From: JAWXCF01 sp034440515
Lineage (GTDB): Bacteria > Bacteroidota > Bacteroidia > CAILMK01
DNA: 23,987 bases
Direction: 5' to 3'
Assembly: GCA_034440515.1 (NCBI GenBank)
Contig: JAWXCF010000036.1
Span: 1 to 23,987, forward strand
In this document: positions 15,579-22,578 of the stretch, piece by piece
How positions within the stretch are numbered: position 1 is the stretch's first letter
Layout of the letters: each line of letters opens with the position of its first letter
Position numbers and translations under genes: made by a program
The notes under the pieces: model-generated
What the model was told of the DNA's origin: nothing
What the model saw: the letters and a program-made list of their open reading frames with translations, nothing else
Database searches by the model: none

Positions 15579-16382
15579 TCAATTTGGCGGAATGAATTTA
15601 ATTCTCACCTCTTGGCGGCTTCTTACTGCCTTACCATCAGCCTTACCTGGCTTCCAAGCTGGCATTAATCTCATTACTCTTAATGCTTCGGCCTTGAATA
15701 CTTCATTGGTAGATTTTACGGCGTTAGCTTGAGTAACTTGACCATCACGCTCAACTACAAATTGTATAACCACTTCGCCACTAATTGGATTAGAAGAAAA
15801 TTGATCAGGATAACGTAAGTTCTTATTAAGAAAGGGTACATATCCATCATATGCTGCTGGTTCATCTACGAATTCTTCGATCGCTTCAATCTTAGGTTTA
15901 ACCTTTTCTGGAACTTTAATCTCTGTTTTCTTAGGAACAGATACACCTGGATCCAATACTAAATTGCTTCCTTCTACGTTAGCTTGTCCAATTACTGGGG
16001 CTTTCATTATTTCTTCATTTGTCTTAATTTCATCAACCACCTGTTTATCTGTTAATTTAGGTGGAACAAATTGAGCAATTTTTGGAGCCTCGATAGTTAC
16101 TGGAGGTGGCGGAGGGGTATTCTCATCCATTGGTGGTGGAGGAGCCAATTCTGTTATCCTTGTTTGCTGTACGGCTACTACTTCTTCAACTTCCGATGGT
16201 GCTAGTTTTTCAATCACTAATGGTGAAATGAAAGCCAATACCAAAAAAATACAAGCTACAAGTGTTGCAATTCTTACATTTCGCTCGTACTTATTTCTGA
16301 TATCATAAGCCCCGTAATCCTTCACGCGACCCTCAAATATGATATCGTTAATGTCTGCTTTTAAATAATTTACTGTTGTCAT
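15579..16382 (-). CDS. tonB: TonB energy transducer
   Basis: The 267-residue protein transmits energy from the ExbB-ExbD motor across the periplasm to outer-membrane TonB-dependent receptors. It has a cytoplasmic N-terminal segment containing FEGRVKDYGAYDIRNKYER (16-34), a form typical of Bacteroidota TonB proteins. One membrane helix follows (about 38-57), then a proline-rich periplasmic spacer with APPPP and TPPPPP (about 80-95). The C-terminal TonB domain (about 180-267) contains LRYP, SGEVVIQFVVERDGQV and MRLMPAWKPGKADGK. It lies 14 bases behind the second exbD in the same operon. The start ATG at 16382 gives the conserved N-terminus. The particular receptors served cannot be deduced. Confidence 0.93.
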   Translation of the reverse strand: MTTVNYLKADINDIIFEGRVKDYGAYDIRNKYERNVRIATLVACIFLVLAFISPLVIEKLAPSEVEEVVAVQQTRITELAPPPPMDENTPPPPPVTIEAPKIAQFVPPKLTDKQVVDEIKTNEEIMKAPVIGQANVEGSNLVLDPGVSVPKKTEIKVPEKVKPKIEAIEEFVDEPAAYDGYVPFLNKNLRYPDQFSSNPISGEVVIQFVVERDGQVTQANAVKSTNEVFKAEALRVMRLMPAWKPGKADGKAVRSRQEVRIKFIPPN

Positions 16383-16396
16383 AAGCTGTAATTAAA

Positions 16397-16921
16397 TTAA
16401 TTAGTACCTGTTTTCTCCTTCAACAGCTTCTTCTCATCATCGTTTATATCTATTAAAGCATACCTTTTTTGTTTGGTAATGTTCATCTCATCAAACAGAG
16501 ACACCACATTAGCATAGGATGCTTTATCGTCCGCCTTAATCAAGACCATTGATCCTGAGTCACCGCGCAATCTTTCAAATAGTTTCTTGCGAAGACTATT
16601 TTCGCTATAGTTTAATTCTTCTACGACATCTTCCGTAGGTTTTAAGCCCACATAGGCAAATATTCTATTGTTTTCTGCTAAAACTAAGTTTAGCACCTTT
16701 TTCTCGTTTACTTGTGGCACATCGGTATTGTCTTTTGGCTTTTCCGGCATTGCTATTTCCATTGTTTTCGGTTTAGAAAACGTGGTTGTCAACATAAAAA
16801 ATGTTAACAATAAAAATGCTAAATCAACCATCGGAGTCATATCAATGTGGGTTGACATTTTCTTGGCTTTGGGTTTACCACCTTTGCCTTTATCACCACC
16901 ACCTGTTTGTACTTCTGACAT
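16397..16921 (-). CDS. exbD: ExbD/TolR biopolymer transport protein (second copy)
   Basis: The 174-residue protein is a stator-type subunit of the proton-driven ExbB-ExbD complex. After a Gly/Lys-rich cytoplasmic tail (1-24) comes the single membrane helix, with the essential proton-carrying aspartate D33 in DMTPMVDLAFLLLTFFML. A periplasmic domain of about 120 residues follows. It differs clearly from the preceding exbD in length and periplasmic sequence, so it is a paralogue and not a recent duplication. A 93-base gap separates it from the upstream exbD; I see no convincing promoter or terminator there. tonB follows after 14 bases. Confidence 0.92.
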   Translation of the reverse strand: MSEVQTGGGDKGKGGKPKAKKMSTHIDMTPMVDLAFLLLTFFMLTTTFSKPKTMEIAMPEKPKDNTDVPQVNEKKVLNLVLAENNRIFAYVGLKPTEDVVEELNYSENSLRKKLFERLRGDSGSMVLIKADDKASYANVVSLFDEMNITKQKRYALIDINDDEKKLLKEKTGTN

Positions 16922-17014
16922 TATATATCTCTTATGTTAATAAGGTAAATGTAAATTTAAGCTAATAGTCTGTAAATAGGATAGAATTGTTAGTACAAAA
17001 ATTCCAGTCTTCGA

Positions 17015-17611
17015 CTATTTCTCCTTTAAATTAGTTATAAGGTTAAATCTATTCACCATTGGTTTATCTTGAATAGTTTGTATTACCTTTTTTACTTTTT
17101 CATAAGGGGTTTCTCTATCGCCTTTAATGGCCAACCTAACTTTAGGATTTACCAGACGTGCATTTAATACCCATTTGCTTAATTCGTTGTTAGAACTGTC
17201 AGATGGAATTCCTGGTTGTGGAAACTTTTTACGCTCTGATTGTGGTGTATTTAAGTACGCTTTTATGCTACTCATAGGAACTCCCCAACTTGCTAAATTG
17301 CCAAACAAAGCTGTTTCTGCATCAGTGAGGCTTACCTTGTATTCTTCGCCCATACGTTTTAGCAATGCTGCACGTTCCTTTTGCCCGTCTAGGTCCATAA
17401 ATATTCTTCCATCTTTTGCTACAGTTAGCATTACCACATTTCTGTCTGGTAATGGAATGTTAGCTGTAGATGAAGGCATATCAACAGACACGACTTCCTC
17501 AGGTCTAAATTGTGTTGTCAACATAAAGAAAGTAACCAGTAGGAATGCAAGATCGACCAATGGGGTCATATCTAGCCTAGGGTTATTTCTTTTTGGTTTA
17601 ATGTGAGGCAT
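17015..17611 (-). CDS. exbD: ExbD/TolR biopolymer transport protein (first copy)
   Basis: This is the first of two adjacent ExbD paralogues, 198 residues. A short basic tail (HIKPKRNNPR) leads into the helix with the proton-carrying D20 in DMTPLVDLAFLLVTFFML. The periplasmic part is longer than in the second copy and contains an insert of about 40 residues (roughly 95-135) that includes a QSERKKFPQPGIP stretch. The gene follows exbB by 14 bases. Paired ExbD paralogues in one TonB operon are common in Bacteroidota. Whether they form mixed or alternative complexes with the single ExbB cannot be seen from the sequence. Confidence 0.92.
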   Translation of the reverse strand: MPHIKPKRNNPRLDMTPLVDLAFLLVTFFMLTTQFRPEEVVSVDMPSSTANIPLPDRNVVMLTVAKDGRIFMDLDGQKERAALLKRMGEEYKVSLTDAETALFGNLASWGVPMSSIKAYLNTPQSERKKFPQPGIPSDSSNNELSKWVLNARLVNPKVRLAIKGDRETPYEKVKKVIQTIQDKPMVNRFNLITNLKEK

Positions 17612-17625
17612 ATAGCTCTTTTAGA

Positions 17626-18495
17626 TTATGCCTGTACTGTTACTTCCTTGTAATTAGATGCGAAGGTTTGAGAAATGCTGAAACCTGCTTCATCTATATT
17701 AAAGGTAAGTGAGTCAATACGACTGGTAAAATAATTGTAAAATATAATAGCTAAAGCTGATGTACCAATTCCTAACGCAGTATTGATAAGTGCCTCAGAT
17801 ATACCTGTAGAAAGGGCAGATGCATCAGGTGCGCCAGCATTTGCTAATGCAGAGAATGCTTTAATCATCCCCAATACTGTCCCAAATAGACCCATTAATG
17901 TTGCTACAGAAGCGATAGTAGCAATAACTACTAGGTTTTTCTCAAGCATAGGTAATTCTAAAGCTGTTGCCTCTTCTATTTCTTTCTGAATGGCAGATAA
18001 CTTTTGTTCTTTATCTAAATCAGGTAAATTAAATACGTGGTTGTACTTCAATAAACCAGATTTAACCACACTGGCTACAGATCCTTTTTGTTTGTCACAC
18101 TCAGCTAATGCAGCTTGGATATTGTTACTTGATAAATACATTTTAACGCGACGTAAAAAGTTGTCAACGTTACCTGAACCCTTTGCACGACTTAAAGTCA
18201 TTAAACGCTCTATGGTAAAAATAATGGTCATCAATAATAATGACAAGATAATAGGTACTACTATACCACCTTTAAATACGGTACCTAACCATTTGCCTGC
18301 GCCTTCTTCAATTGGGTGTTTACTAGTATCCCCATCTACAAAGTTGGCAGGATTACCTAATACGAAAAAGAAAATTAGCATTGAAACAATGATTGCGGAC
18401 AATATTGCTAAACCGGTAAAGGCAGGCATACCTGCTTTTTTTGTAGGAACAGCTGTTGCAGCTGTCTGATTGACTGATGACTTGTTGTCTGACAT
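17626..18495 (-). CDS. exbB: ExbB/TolQ/MotA-type proton channel protein
   Basis: The 289-residue inner-membrane protein is the pentameric channel of the TonB motor. It has four hydrophobic segments (about 26-47, 77-98, 187-212 and 236-255). The usual ExbB has three, so the N-terminal helix is an addition, often seen in Bacteroidota relatives. The channel-family motif LMGLFGTVLGMIKAF (200-214) and the last-helix stretch LINTALGIGTSALAI (236-250) are diagnostic. A cytoplasmic loop of about 85 residues separates helices two and three. It heads the run exbB-exbD-exbD-tonB-small membrane protein-lipoprotein-TPR. The upstream intergenic region holds candidate -7 boxes and a palindrome. Confidence 0.93.
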   Translation of the reverse strand: MSDNKSSVNQTAATAVPTKKAGMPAFTGLAILSAIIVSMLIFFFVLGNPANFVDGDTSKHPIEEGAGKWLGTVFKGGIVVPIILSLLLMTIIFTIERLMTLSRAKGSGNVDNFLRRVKMYLSSNNIQAALAECDKQKGSVASVVKSGLLKYNHVFNLPDLDKEQKLSAIQKEIEEATALELPMLEKNLVVIATIASVATLMGLFGTVLGMIKAFSALANAGAPDASALSTGISEALINTALGIGTSALAIIFYNYFTSRIDSLTFNIDEAGFSISQTFASNYKEVTVQA

Positions 18496-18575
18496 CTAAT
18501 TATTAATAGTTAATGTTGTTGTTGCTTAATAAATATTGGCGTTTCACACTCATTGTAAAATCTTACTATGATTTA

Positions 18576-18588
18576 TACTACGGTAGTA
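18576..18588. promoter_or_regulatory. Perfect 13-base palindrome, possible operator
   Basis: TACTAC-G-GTAGTA is perfectly symmetrical around one central base. It lies just downstream of the minus-strand -7 box at 18600-18607, so it would fall at about +5 to +17 of the exbB-operon transcript. This is a position where a repressor could act. The regulator is unknown, and it does not match a Fur-box pattern that I recognise. Confidence 0.35.
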
Positions 18589-18599
18589 ACTACAAGGTG

Positions 18600-18607
18600 C
18601 AAAACTA
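18600..18607 (-). promoter_or_regulatory. Candidate -7 box for the exbB-tonB operon
   Basis: On the minus strand it reads TAGTTTTG, an exact TAnnTTTG match extended as TTTGCACC, the same extension seen before kup and the dicarboxylate symporter. It would give a leader of about 100 bases before exbB. No exact TTTG is seen at -33. A second match, TACTTTTG at 18749-18742, is further upstream. Confidence 0.5.
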
Positions 18608-18741
18608 TATGAATTTTGTAAAATTGGTAATATGCTAAATAAAATTGTAAGATGTTTTTATCCATATTTATCGTTATAATTTAAACATAATTAATTTATA
18701 ATATATTAATAATCAGATTATAAATATTAAATTTTATCAGA

Positions 18742-18749
18742 CAAAAGTA
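18742..18749 (-). promoter_or_regulatory. Second, more distal -7-like box
   Basis: The minus strand reads TACTTTTG, an exact TAnnTTTG match, about 250 bases upstream of exbB. No -33 element is visible. It may be an alternative promoter or a chance match in A/T-rich sequence; the nearer box at 18600-18607 is the better candidate. Confidence 0.25.
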
Positions 18750-18844
18750 GAATAGTAGAGGTATGTAGTAAATGTATTGATTAACTGTTTCTTAACATTG
18801 ACTTATATTAATGTCTTACATTAATGATAATTTGCCGACATAAA

Positions 18845-20572
18845 ATGAAAGATTTACTTAGGAAGAAGTCAATCTCTGTAGCTTTATCAGAGATAAATAA
18901 TTCTAATGAACAGCACTCTTTAAGGCGGACTTTAAATGCTTGGGATTTAACTGCATTTGGTATAGCTGCAGTAATTGGGGCAGGTATATTTAGTACAATC
19001 GGCAAGGGCGCTCTAAATGGAGGACCTGGAGTTTCGTTGCTATTTGTGTTTACCGCATTGGCCTGTGCATTTTCTGCATTGTGCTATGCAGAATTTGCCA
19101 GCAAGGTACCCATAGCAGGTAGCGCATACACGTATGGGTATATTGCATTTGGTGAAATTATCGCTTGGATAATAGGCTGGGATTTGCTGCTTGAGTATGC
19201 CATAGGTAATGTTGTGGTTGCCATTTCTTGGAGTGATTATTTTACAGACATACTCAATATGACTTTAAGTAACTTCAATATGAAGTTTCCGACTTGGCTT
19301 GCTTCAGACTATTATAGTGCCTTGCGATCATTCAGTGAATTCACTGCTAACCCAAAGGCTACCAATAATGCAGTATTTTACTCAAATGTAAATGCTTATA
19401 CTAATGCACCAATTATAGCAGGAATTCGAATAATATTTGACTTTCCAGCATTGATGATTACTGCGCTAATAACCCTACTGGTTTATGTCGGTGTGCAAGA
19501 AAGTAAAAGAACGAGTAACACTTTAGTCATTATTAAGCTGTTGGTCATTTTACTGGTTATTGTGATAGGTGCTATTTACATCGATACCAGCAACTGGACT
19601 CCTTTTTTACCAAATGGATTCAGTGGAATGATGAAAGGCGTTAGTTCTGTATTTTTTGCTTATATCGGCTTTGATGCCATTAGTACTACGGCAGAGGAGT
19701 GTAAAAATCCGAAAAGAGACTTACCAAAGGGAATTTTATACAGTTTACTTATTTGCACAGTACTTTATATTTTGATTAGTTTAGTAATGACGGGTATGGT
19801 GAACTATACCAATTTCAAAGGGGTAGGCGACCCATTAAGTTTTATATTTACGTTTCATAATGTTACCTGGATGCGATGGGTAGTTGGTGTAAGTGCAGTG
19901 TTAGCAGTGGCTAATGTATTACTTGTATTCCAAATGGGACAACCTAGAATATGGATGAGCATTAGCAGAGATGGATTGTTACCTCCCGCTTTTAGCCGCA
20001 TTCACCCAAGATTTAAAACACCATCATTTAGCACCATATTGACGGGTTTTGTGGTAGGTATTCCTTTGTTTTTCTTTAATGCTGATGAACTTACAGACTT
20101 TACATCGCTAGGGACTCTGTTTGCATTTGTTATAGTATGCGGGGGTATTTTGTTTATGCCTAGAGATACTGGTGATAAAGAGGGGAAATTTAGAGTGCCC
20201 TACGTAAATGGTCAATTCATTATTCCAATCGCATTTATAGTTTCTGTAGTTTCATTGCAATATTTTGTACCAGATGCATTTACCAATTTACTAAAGGTGC
20301 CAAAGGAGTTTTCAGACAAAAGTTGGGGTATTTTTGCTCGCTTTCCTACTTGGTTGTTTGTACTTGGCACTATTTATATCGTCATAAAGACATATCAATT
20401 AAAATACTCTATTATTCCAGTCTTAGGTCTGCTTAGTTGTTTCTATCTTATGACTGAAGTACCCTTTGTAGCTTGGATAAGGTTTGTGTTGTGGCTTGCA
20501 GTTGGGCTTATTATTTACTTCGGCTATAGTAGGCAACATAGTAAACTAAACAATAGGACAAAGACTGTCTAA
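18845..20572 (+). CDS. APC-superfamily amino-acid permease, cationic amino-acid transporter type
   Basis: This inner-membrane amino-acid transporter has 575 residues from ATG 18845. The first-helix substrate motif GAGIF is at 45-49, after the family lead-in LRRTLNAWDLTAFGIAAV. SALCYAEFASKVPIAGSAYTY and the FFAYIGFDAISTTAEECKNP segment are typical of the cationic amino-acid transporter (CAT, TC 2.A.3.3) branch. About twelve to fourteen hydrophobic segments are present. The exact substrate, possibly arginine, lysine or a broader range, cannot be told. An ATG at 18824 would add seven residues (MIICRHK) not typical of the family, so 18845 is preferred, with moderate certainty. The symporter gene follows within about 22 bases on the same strand. 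Confidence 0.9.
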   Translation: MKDLLRKKSISVALSEINNSNEQHSLRRTLNAWDLTAFGIAAVIGAGIFSTIGKGALNGGPGVSLLFVFTALACAFSALCYAEFASKVPIAGSAYTYGYIAFGEIIAWIIGWDLLLEYAIGNVVVAISWSDYFTDILNMTLSNFNMKFPTWLASDYYSALRSFSEFTANPKATNNAVFYSNVNAYTNAPIIAGIRIIFDFPALMITALITLLVYVGVQESKRTSNTLVIIKLLVILLVIVIGAIYIDTSNWTPFLPNGFSGMMKGVSSVFFAYIGFDAISTTAEECKNPKRDLPKGILYSLLICTVLYILISLVMTGMVNYTNFKGVGDPLSFIFTFHNVTWMRWVVGVSAVLAVANVLLVFQMGQPRIWMSISRDGLLPPAFSRIHPRFKTPSFSTILTGFVVGIPLFFFNADELTDFTSLGTLFAFVIVCGGILFMPRDTGDKEGKFRVPYVNGQFIIPIAFIVSVVSLQYFVPDAFTNLLKVPKEFSDKSWGIFARFPTWLFVLGTIYIVIKTYQLKYSIIPVLGLLSCFYLMTEVPFVAWIRFVLWLAVGLIIYFGYSRQHSKLNNRTKTV

Positions 20573-20580
20573 GAATTTAG

Positions 20581-20588
20581 CATATTTG
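20581..20588 (+). promoter_or_regulatory. Imperfect -7 box before the dicarboxylate/amino acid symporter
   Basis: CATATTTG differs from TAnnTTTG only in the first base and has the same TTTGCACC extension as the boxes before kup and exbB. It ends only 6 bases before the GTG at 20595, so a transcript from it would be almost leaderless. The symporter may also be read through from the permease. Confidence 0.35.
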
Positions 20589-20594
20589 CACCAA

Positions 20595-21878
20595 GTGAAA
20601 ATTAAACTACATACAGCCATATTTATAGGTATGGTGTTTGGGGTATTGTGTGGAATCGTTGTCAGAAATACGGTTACAGCTGACATAATTCCTGAAATTG
20701 TATCTTGGATAAAGCCTATCGGGGAATTGTTTTTAAGAATGATTTTTATGATGGTCATTCCATTAGTTGTATCTGCTTTAATACTTGGTGTTGCAGACTT
20801 TGGCGATGTGAGCCGATTGGGCAAGATAGGTTGGAAAATGTTCGTTTACACTCTGATAGTTACAGGCATTAGTGTTTTGCTAGGTATTGCATCTACTGCG
20901 ATAATAAAACCAGGATCGTACTTAAGTGAAAAAGACAGAAGCAGTATTCAATCACAGTTTAATGCTGACATTCAGAAACAGCGGGAAAATATAAAGAAAG
21001 TAGAAAAGCAAAATTTTCTGCAAACTATAGTAAAAATAGTACCTAAGAATCCTTTGGAGGATATGGTTCGAGCATTTGATACAAGTTACACAGGTGGAGG
21101 TTTGCTAGCAGTTATGTTTTTTGCTCTAATCCTCGGAATAGCAATGAGTAATAGTCCCCCAGAAAAAGTAGAGGGACTAAAAAGTGCCTTAGAGGGGCTC
21201 TATGAAATAACAATGCGGGTAATTGGCTATGCTATGAAACTGGCACCTGTAGGAGTAGCCTCACTTTTATTTGTATTGACTGTAAATACTGGGCTCAGCA
21301 TATTGGGTACATTGCTCGGCTATATGGCGCTGGTGTTGAGTGTATTGGCTCTACATTTATTTGGTACTTACAGCATAATCTTAAAATTTTTCTGCAATAT
21401 GAGTCCTCGTTATTTCTTTAAGCAGAACACGGAACTTATGTTGACTGCATTTACCACAAGCAGTAGTAATGCAAGCCTGCCCACAGCATTAAAAACTGCG
21501 AACGAAAAACTGAAATTGCCAAAAGATATTTCTCACTTTGTACTTACCATAGGTAGTACTGCTAATCAAAATGGAACTGCATTGTATGAGGGGATTACCA
21601 TCTTGTTCTTGGCACAATGTTTTGGTGTACATCTTGACCTTACACAACAGATTACGGTTGTATTGGTAAGTATATTGGCAGGAATGGGTACCGCAGGAGT
21701 CCCTGGAGGGTCTATACCGGTAATGATGCTTATATTAGACAGTATAGGGGTGCCTGGAGAAAGTATAGCAATTATACTGGGTGTAGATAGAATTTTAGAT
21801 ATGAGCCGTACGGTACTAAATGTAACTGGTGATATGACGGCAGCAGTTTATATTTCCCATACTGAACGAAATAACTAG
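20595..21878 (+). CDS. Dicarboxylate/amino acid:cation symporter (DAACS family)
   Basis: This inner-membrane importer for glutamate/aspartate or C4-dicarboxylates is driven by Na+ or H+. From GTG 20595 it has 427 residues. Signature elements are the serine-rich reentrant loop SSSNASLPT (about 289-297), ANQNGT (about 323-328; the family norm is NMDGT, so a cation-site residue differs), the second loop AGMGTAGVPGG (about 362-372) and DRILDMSRTVLNVTGD (about 398-413). A charged insert rich in K, E and Q (about 108-150) is predicted to be an external loop. The start MKIKLHTAIFIG fits the family; a TTG at 20586 lies in the -7-like box. It ends in a shared CTAG with the opposite dedA gene. Confidence 0.92.
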   Translation: MKIKLHTAIFIGMVFGVLCGIVVRNTVTADIIPEIVSWIKPIGELFLRMIFMMVIPLVVSALILGVADFGDVSRLGKIGWKMFVYTLIVTGISVLLGIASTAIIKPGSYLSEKDRSSIQSQFNADIQKQRENIKKVEKQNFLQTIVKIVPKNPLEDMVRAFDTSYTGGGLLAVMFFALILGIAMSNSPPEKVEGLKSALEGLYEITMRVIGYAMKLAPVGVASLLFVLTVNTGLSILGTLLGYMALVLSVLALHLFGTYSIILKFFCNMSPRYFFKQNTELMLTAFTTSSSNASLPTALKTANEKLKLPKDISHFVLTIGSTANQNGTALYEGITILFLAQCFGVHLDLTQQITVVLVSILAGMGTAGVPGGSIPVMMLILDSIGVPGESIAIILGVDRILDMSRTVLNVTGDMTAAVYISHTERNN

Positions 21879-22510
21879 ACTACTTCTTTGTTTTTCTTTT
21901 CCTTCAGGAAGGTTCTTACAACTGGTATAATTGTAATGATTACCAAGCCGATCACAATAATTTCTACATTTTCTTTGACCCAAGTAAATCTACCCAAATA
22001 ATAGCCGGCAATGGTCAAACTAGGCACCCAAAGTAATGCGCCTATTATGTTATAAAGCATAAATTTAGAAAAATCCATTTTGATTGCACCTGCAAGTATT
22101 GGAACGAAGGTTCTAATAATTGGTATAAACCTGCCTAATATTAGTGCGCGGCCACCATTCTTAGTATAAAATGCTTGCGTTGCCTCTAGGTATTTTTTTT
22201 TAAAAATTAGGCTATCTTCTCTAGCAAATAATTTAGGTCCAACCGATTTGCCAAAATAATATCCAGTTAAGTTACCAAGTATGGCAGCTACAGTTAATAT
22301 CAAAATGGTTAAAATTATGTTATATGGAATATCGCCGGTACCAACAAATAATCCACATACAAATAACAATGAATCGCCAGGCAAGAAAAAGCCAATTAAC
22401 AAACCAGTTTCTGAATAAATAATCGCCATAACTACCCATAGCGCATACGGACCAGCCTCTTTAATAAGGTGATCCGGTTTTAAATAAGACAATAACTCTT
22501 TGATATCCAT
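21875..22510 (-). CDS. DedA-family (VTT domain) membrane protein
   Basis: The 211-residue inner-membrane protein belongs to the family whose members flip undecaprenyl phosphate or phospholipids and support membrane homeostasis; which lipid this one handles is unknown. Diagnostic features are the acidic E34 in the first reentrant segment and the FLPGD motif (42-46), NLTGYYFGKSVG (80-91), and GRFIPIIRTFVPILAG (126-141) with R127 and R133. About five hydrophobic segments are present, with a lysine-rich C-terminus. Its stop codon overlaps that of the symporter on the other strand. The MFS gene on the same strand ends 68 bases upstream, so co-transcription with it is possible. No promoter is clear. 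Confidence 0.93.
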   Translation of the reverse strand: MDIKELLSYLKPDHLIKEAGPYALWVVMAIIYSETGLLIGFFLPGDSLLFVCGLFVGTGDIPYNIILTILILTVAAILGNLTGYYFGKSVGPKLFAREDSLIFKKKYLEATQAFYTKNGGRALILGRFIPIIRTFVPILAGAIKMDFSKFMLYNIIGALLWVPSLTIAGYYLGRFTWVKENVEIIVIGLVIITIIPVVRTFLKEKKNKEVV

Positions 22511-22578
22511 TTTAATGGGACTAATATGATATATTTAATCTCGTACGAAAATAAAGGCTAAGACTATAATACTTTCAA

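Larger units (their letters stand above)
18496..18823. other. A/T-rich divergent intergenic region
   Basis: This 328-base stretch separates the exbB operon (minus) from the amino-acid permease (plus). It is the longest gap in the window and extremely A/T-rich, especially at about 18601-18740. It holds two minus-strand -7-like boxes (18600-18607 and 18742-18749) and a perfect palindrome at 18576-18588. I see no open frame of interest, tRNA or terminator hairpin. A clear plus-strand promoter for the permease is not found; ATAATTTG just before its start is an imperfect match. Confidence 0.6.

Noticed and set aside
17001..17020. Small stem AGTC-TTC-GACT at the end of the first exbD
   Set aside because: It has only four base pairs and overlaps the stop codon; it is too weak to call a terminator or attenuator.
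17127..17606. 159-codon open frame on the plus strand inside the first exbD
   Set aside because: It is antisense to exbD over nearly its whole length and has no recognisable domain.
17990..18469. 159-codon open frame on the plus strand inside exbB
   Set aside because: It is exactly antisense to a well-recognised exbB gene, shows no protein-family motif and reads as a complement artefact.
18826..18834. ATAATTTG as a plus-strand promoter for the amino-acid permease
   Set aside because: The TA dinucleotide is out of register with TAnnTTTG and no -33 element is present, so I did not annotate it.
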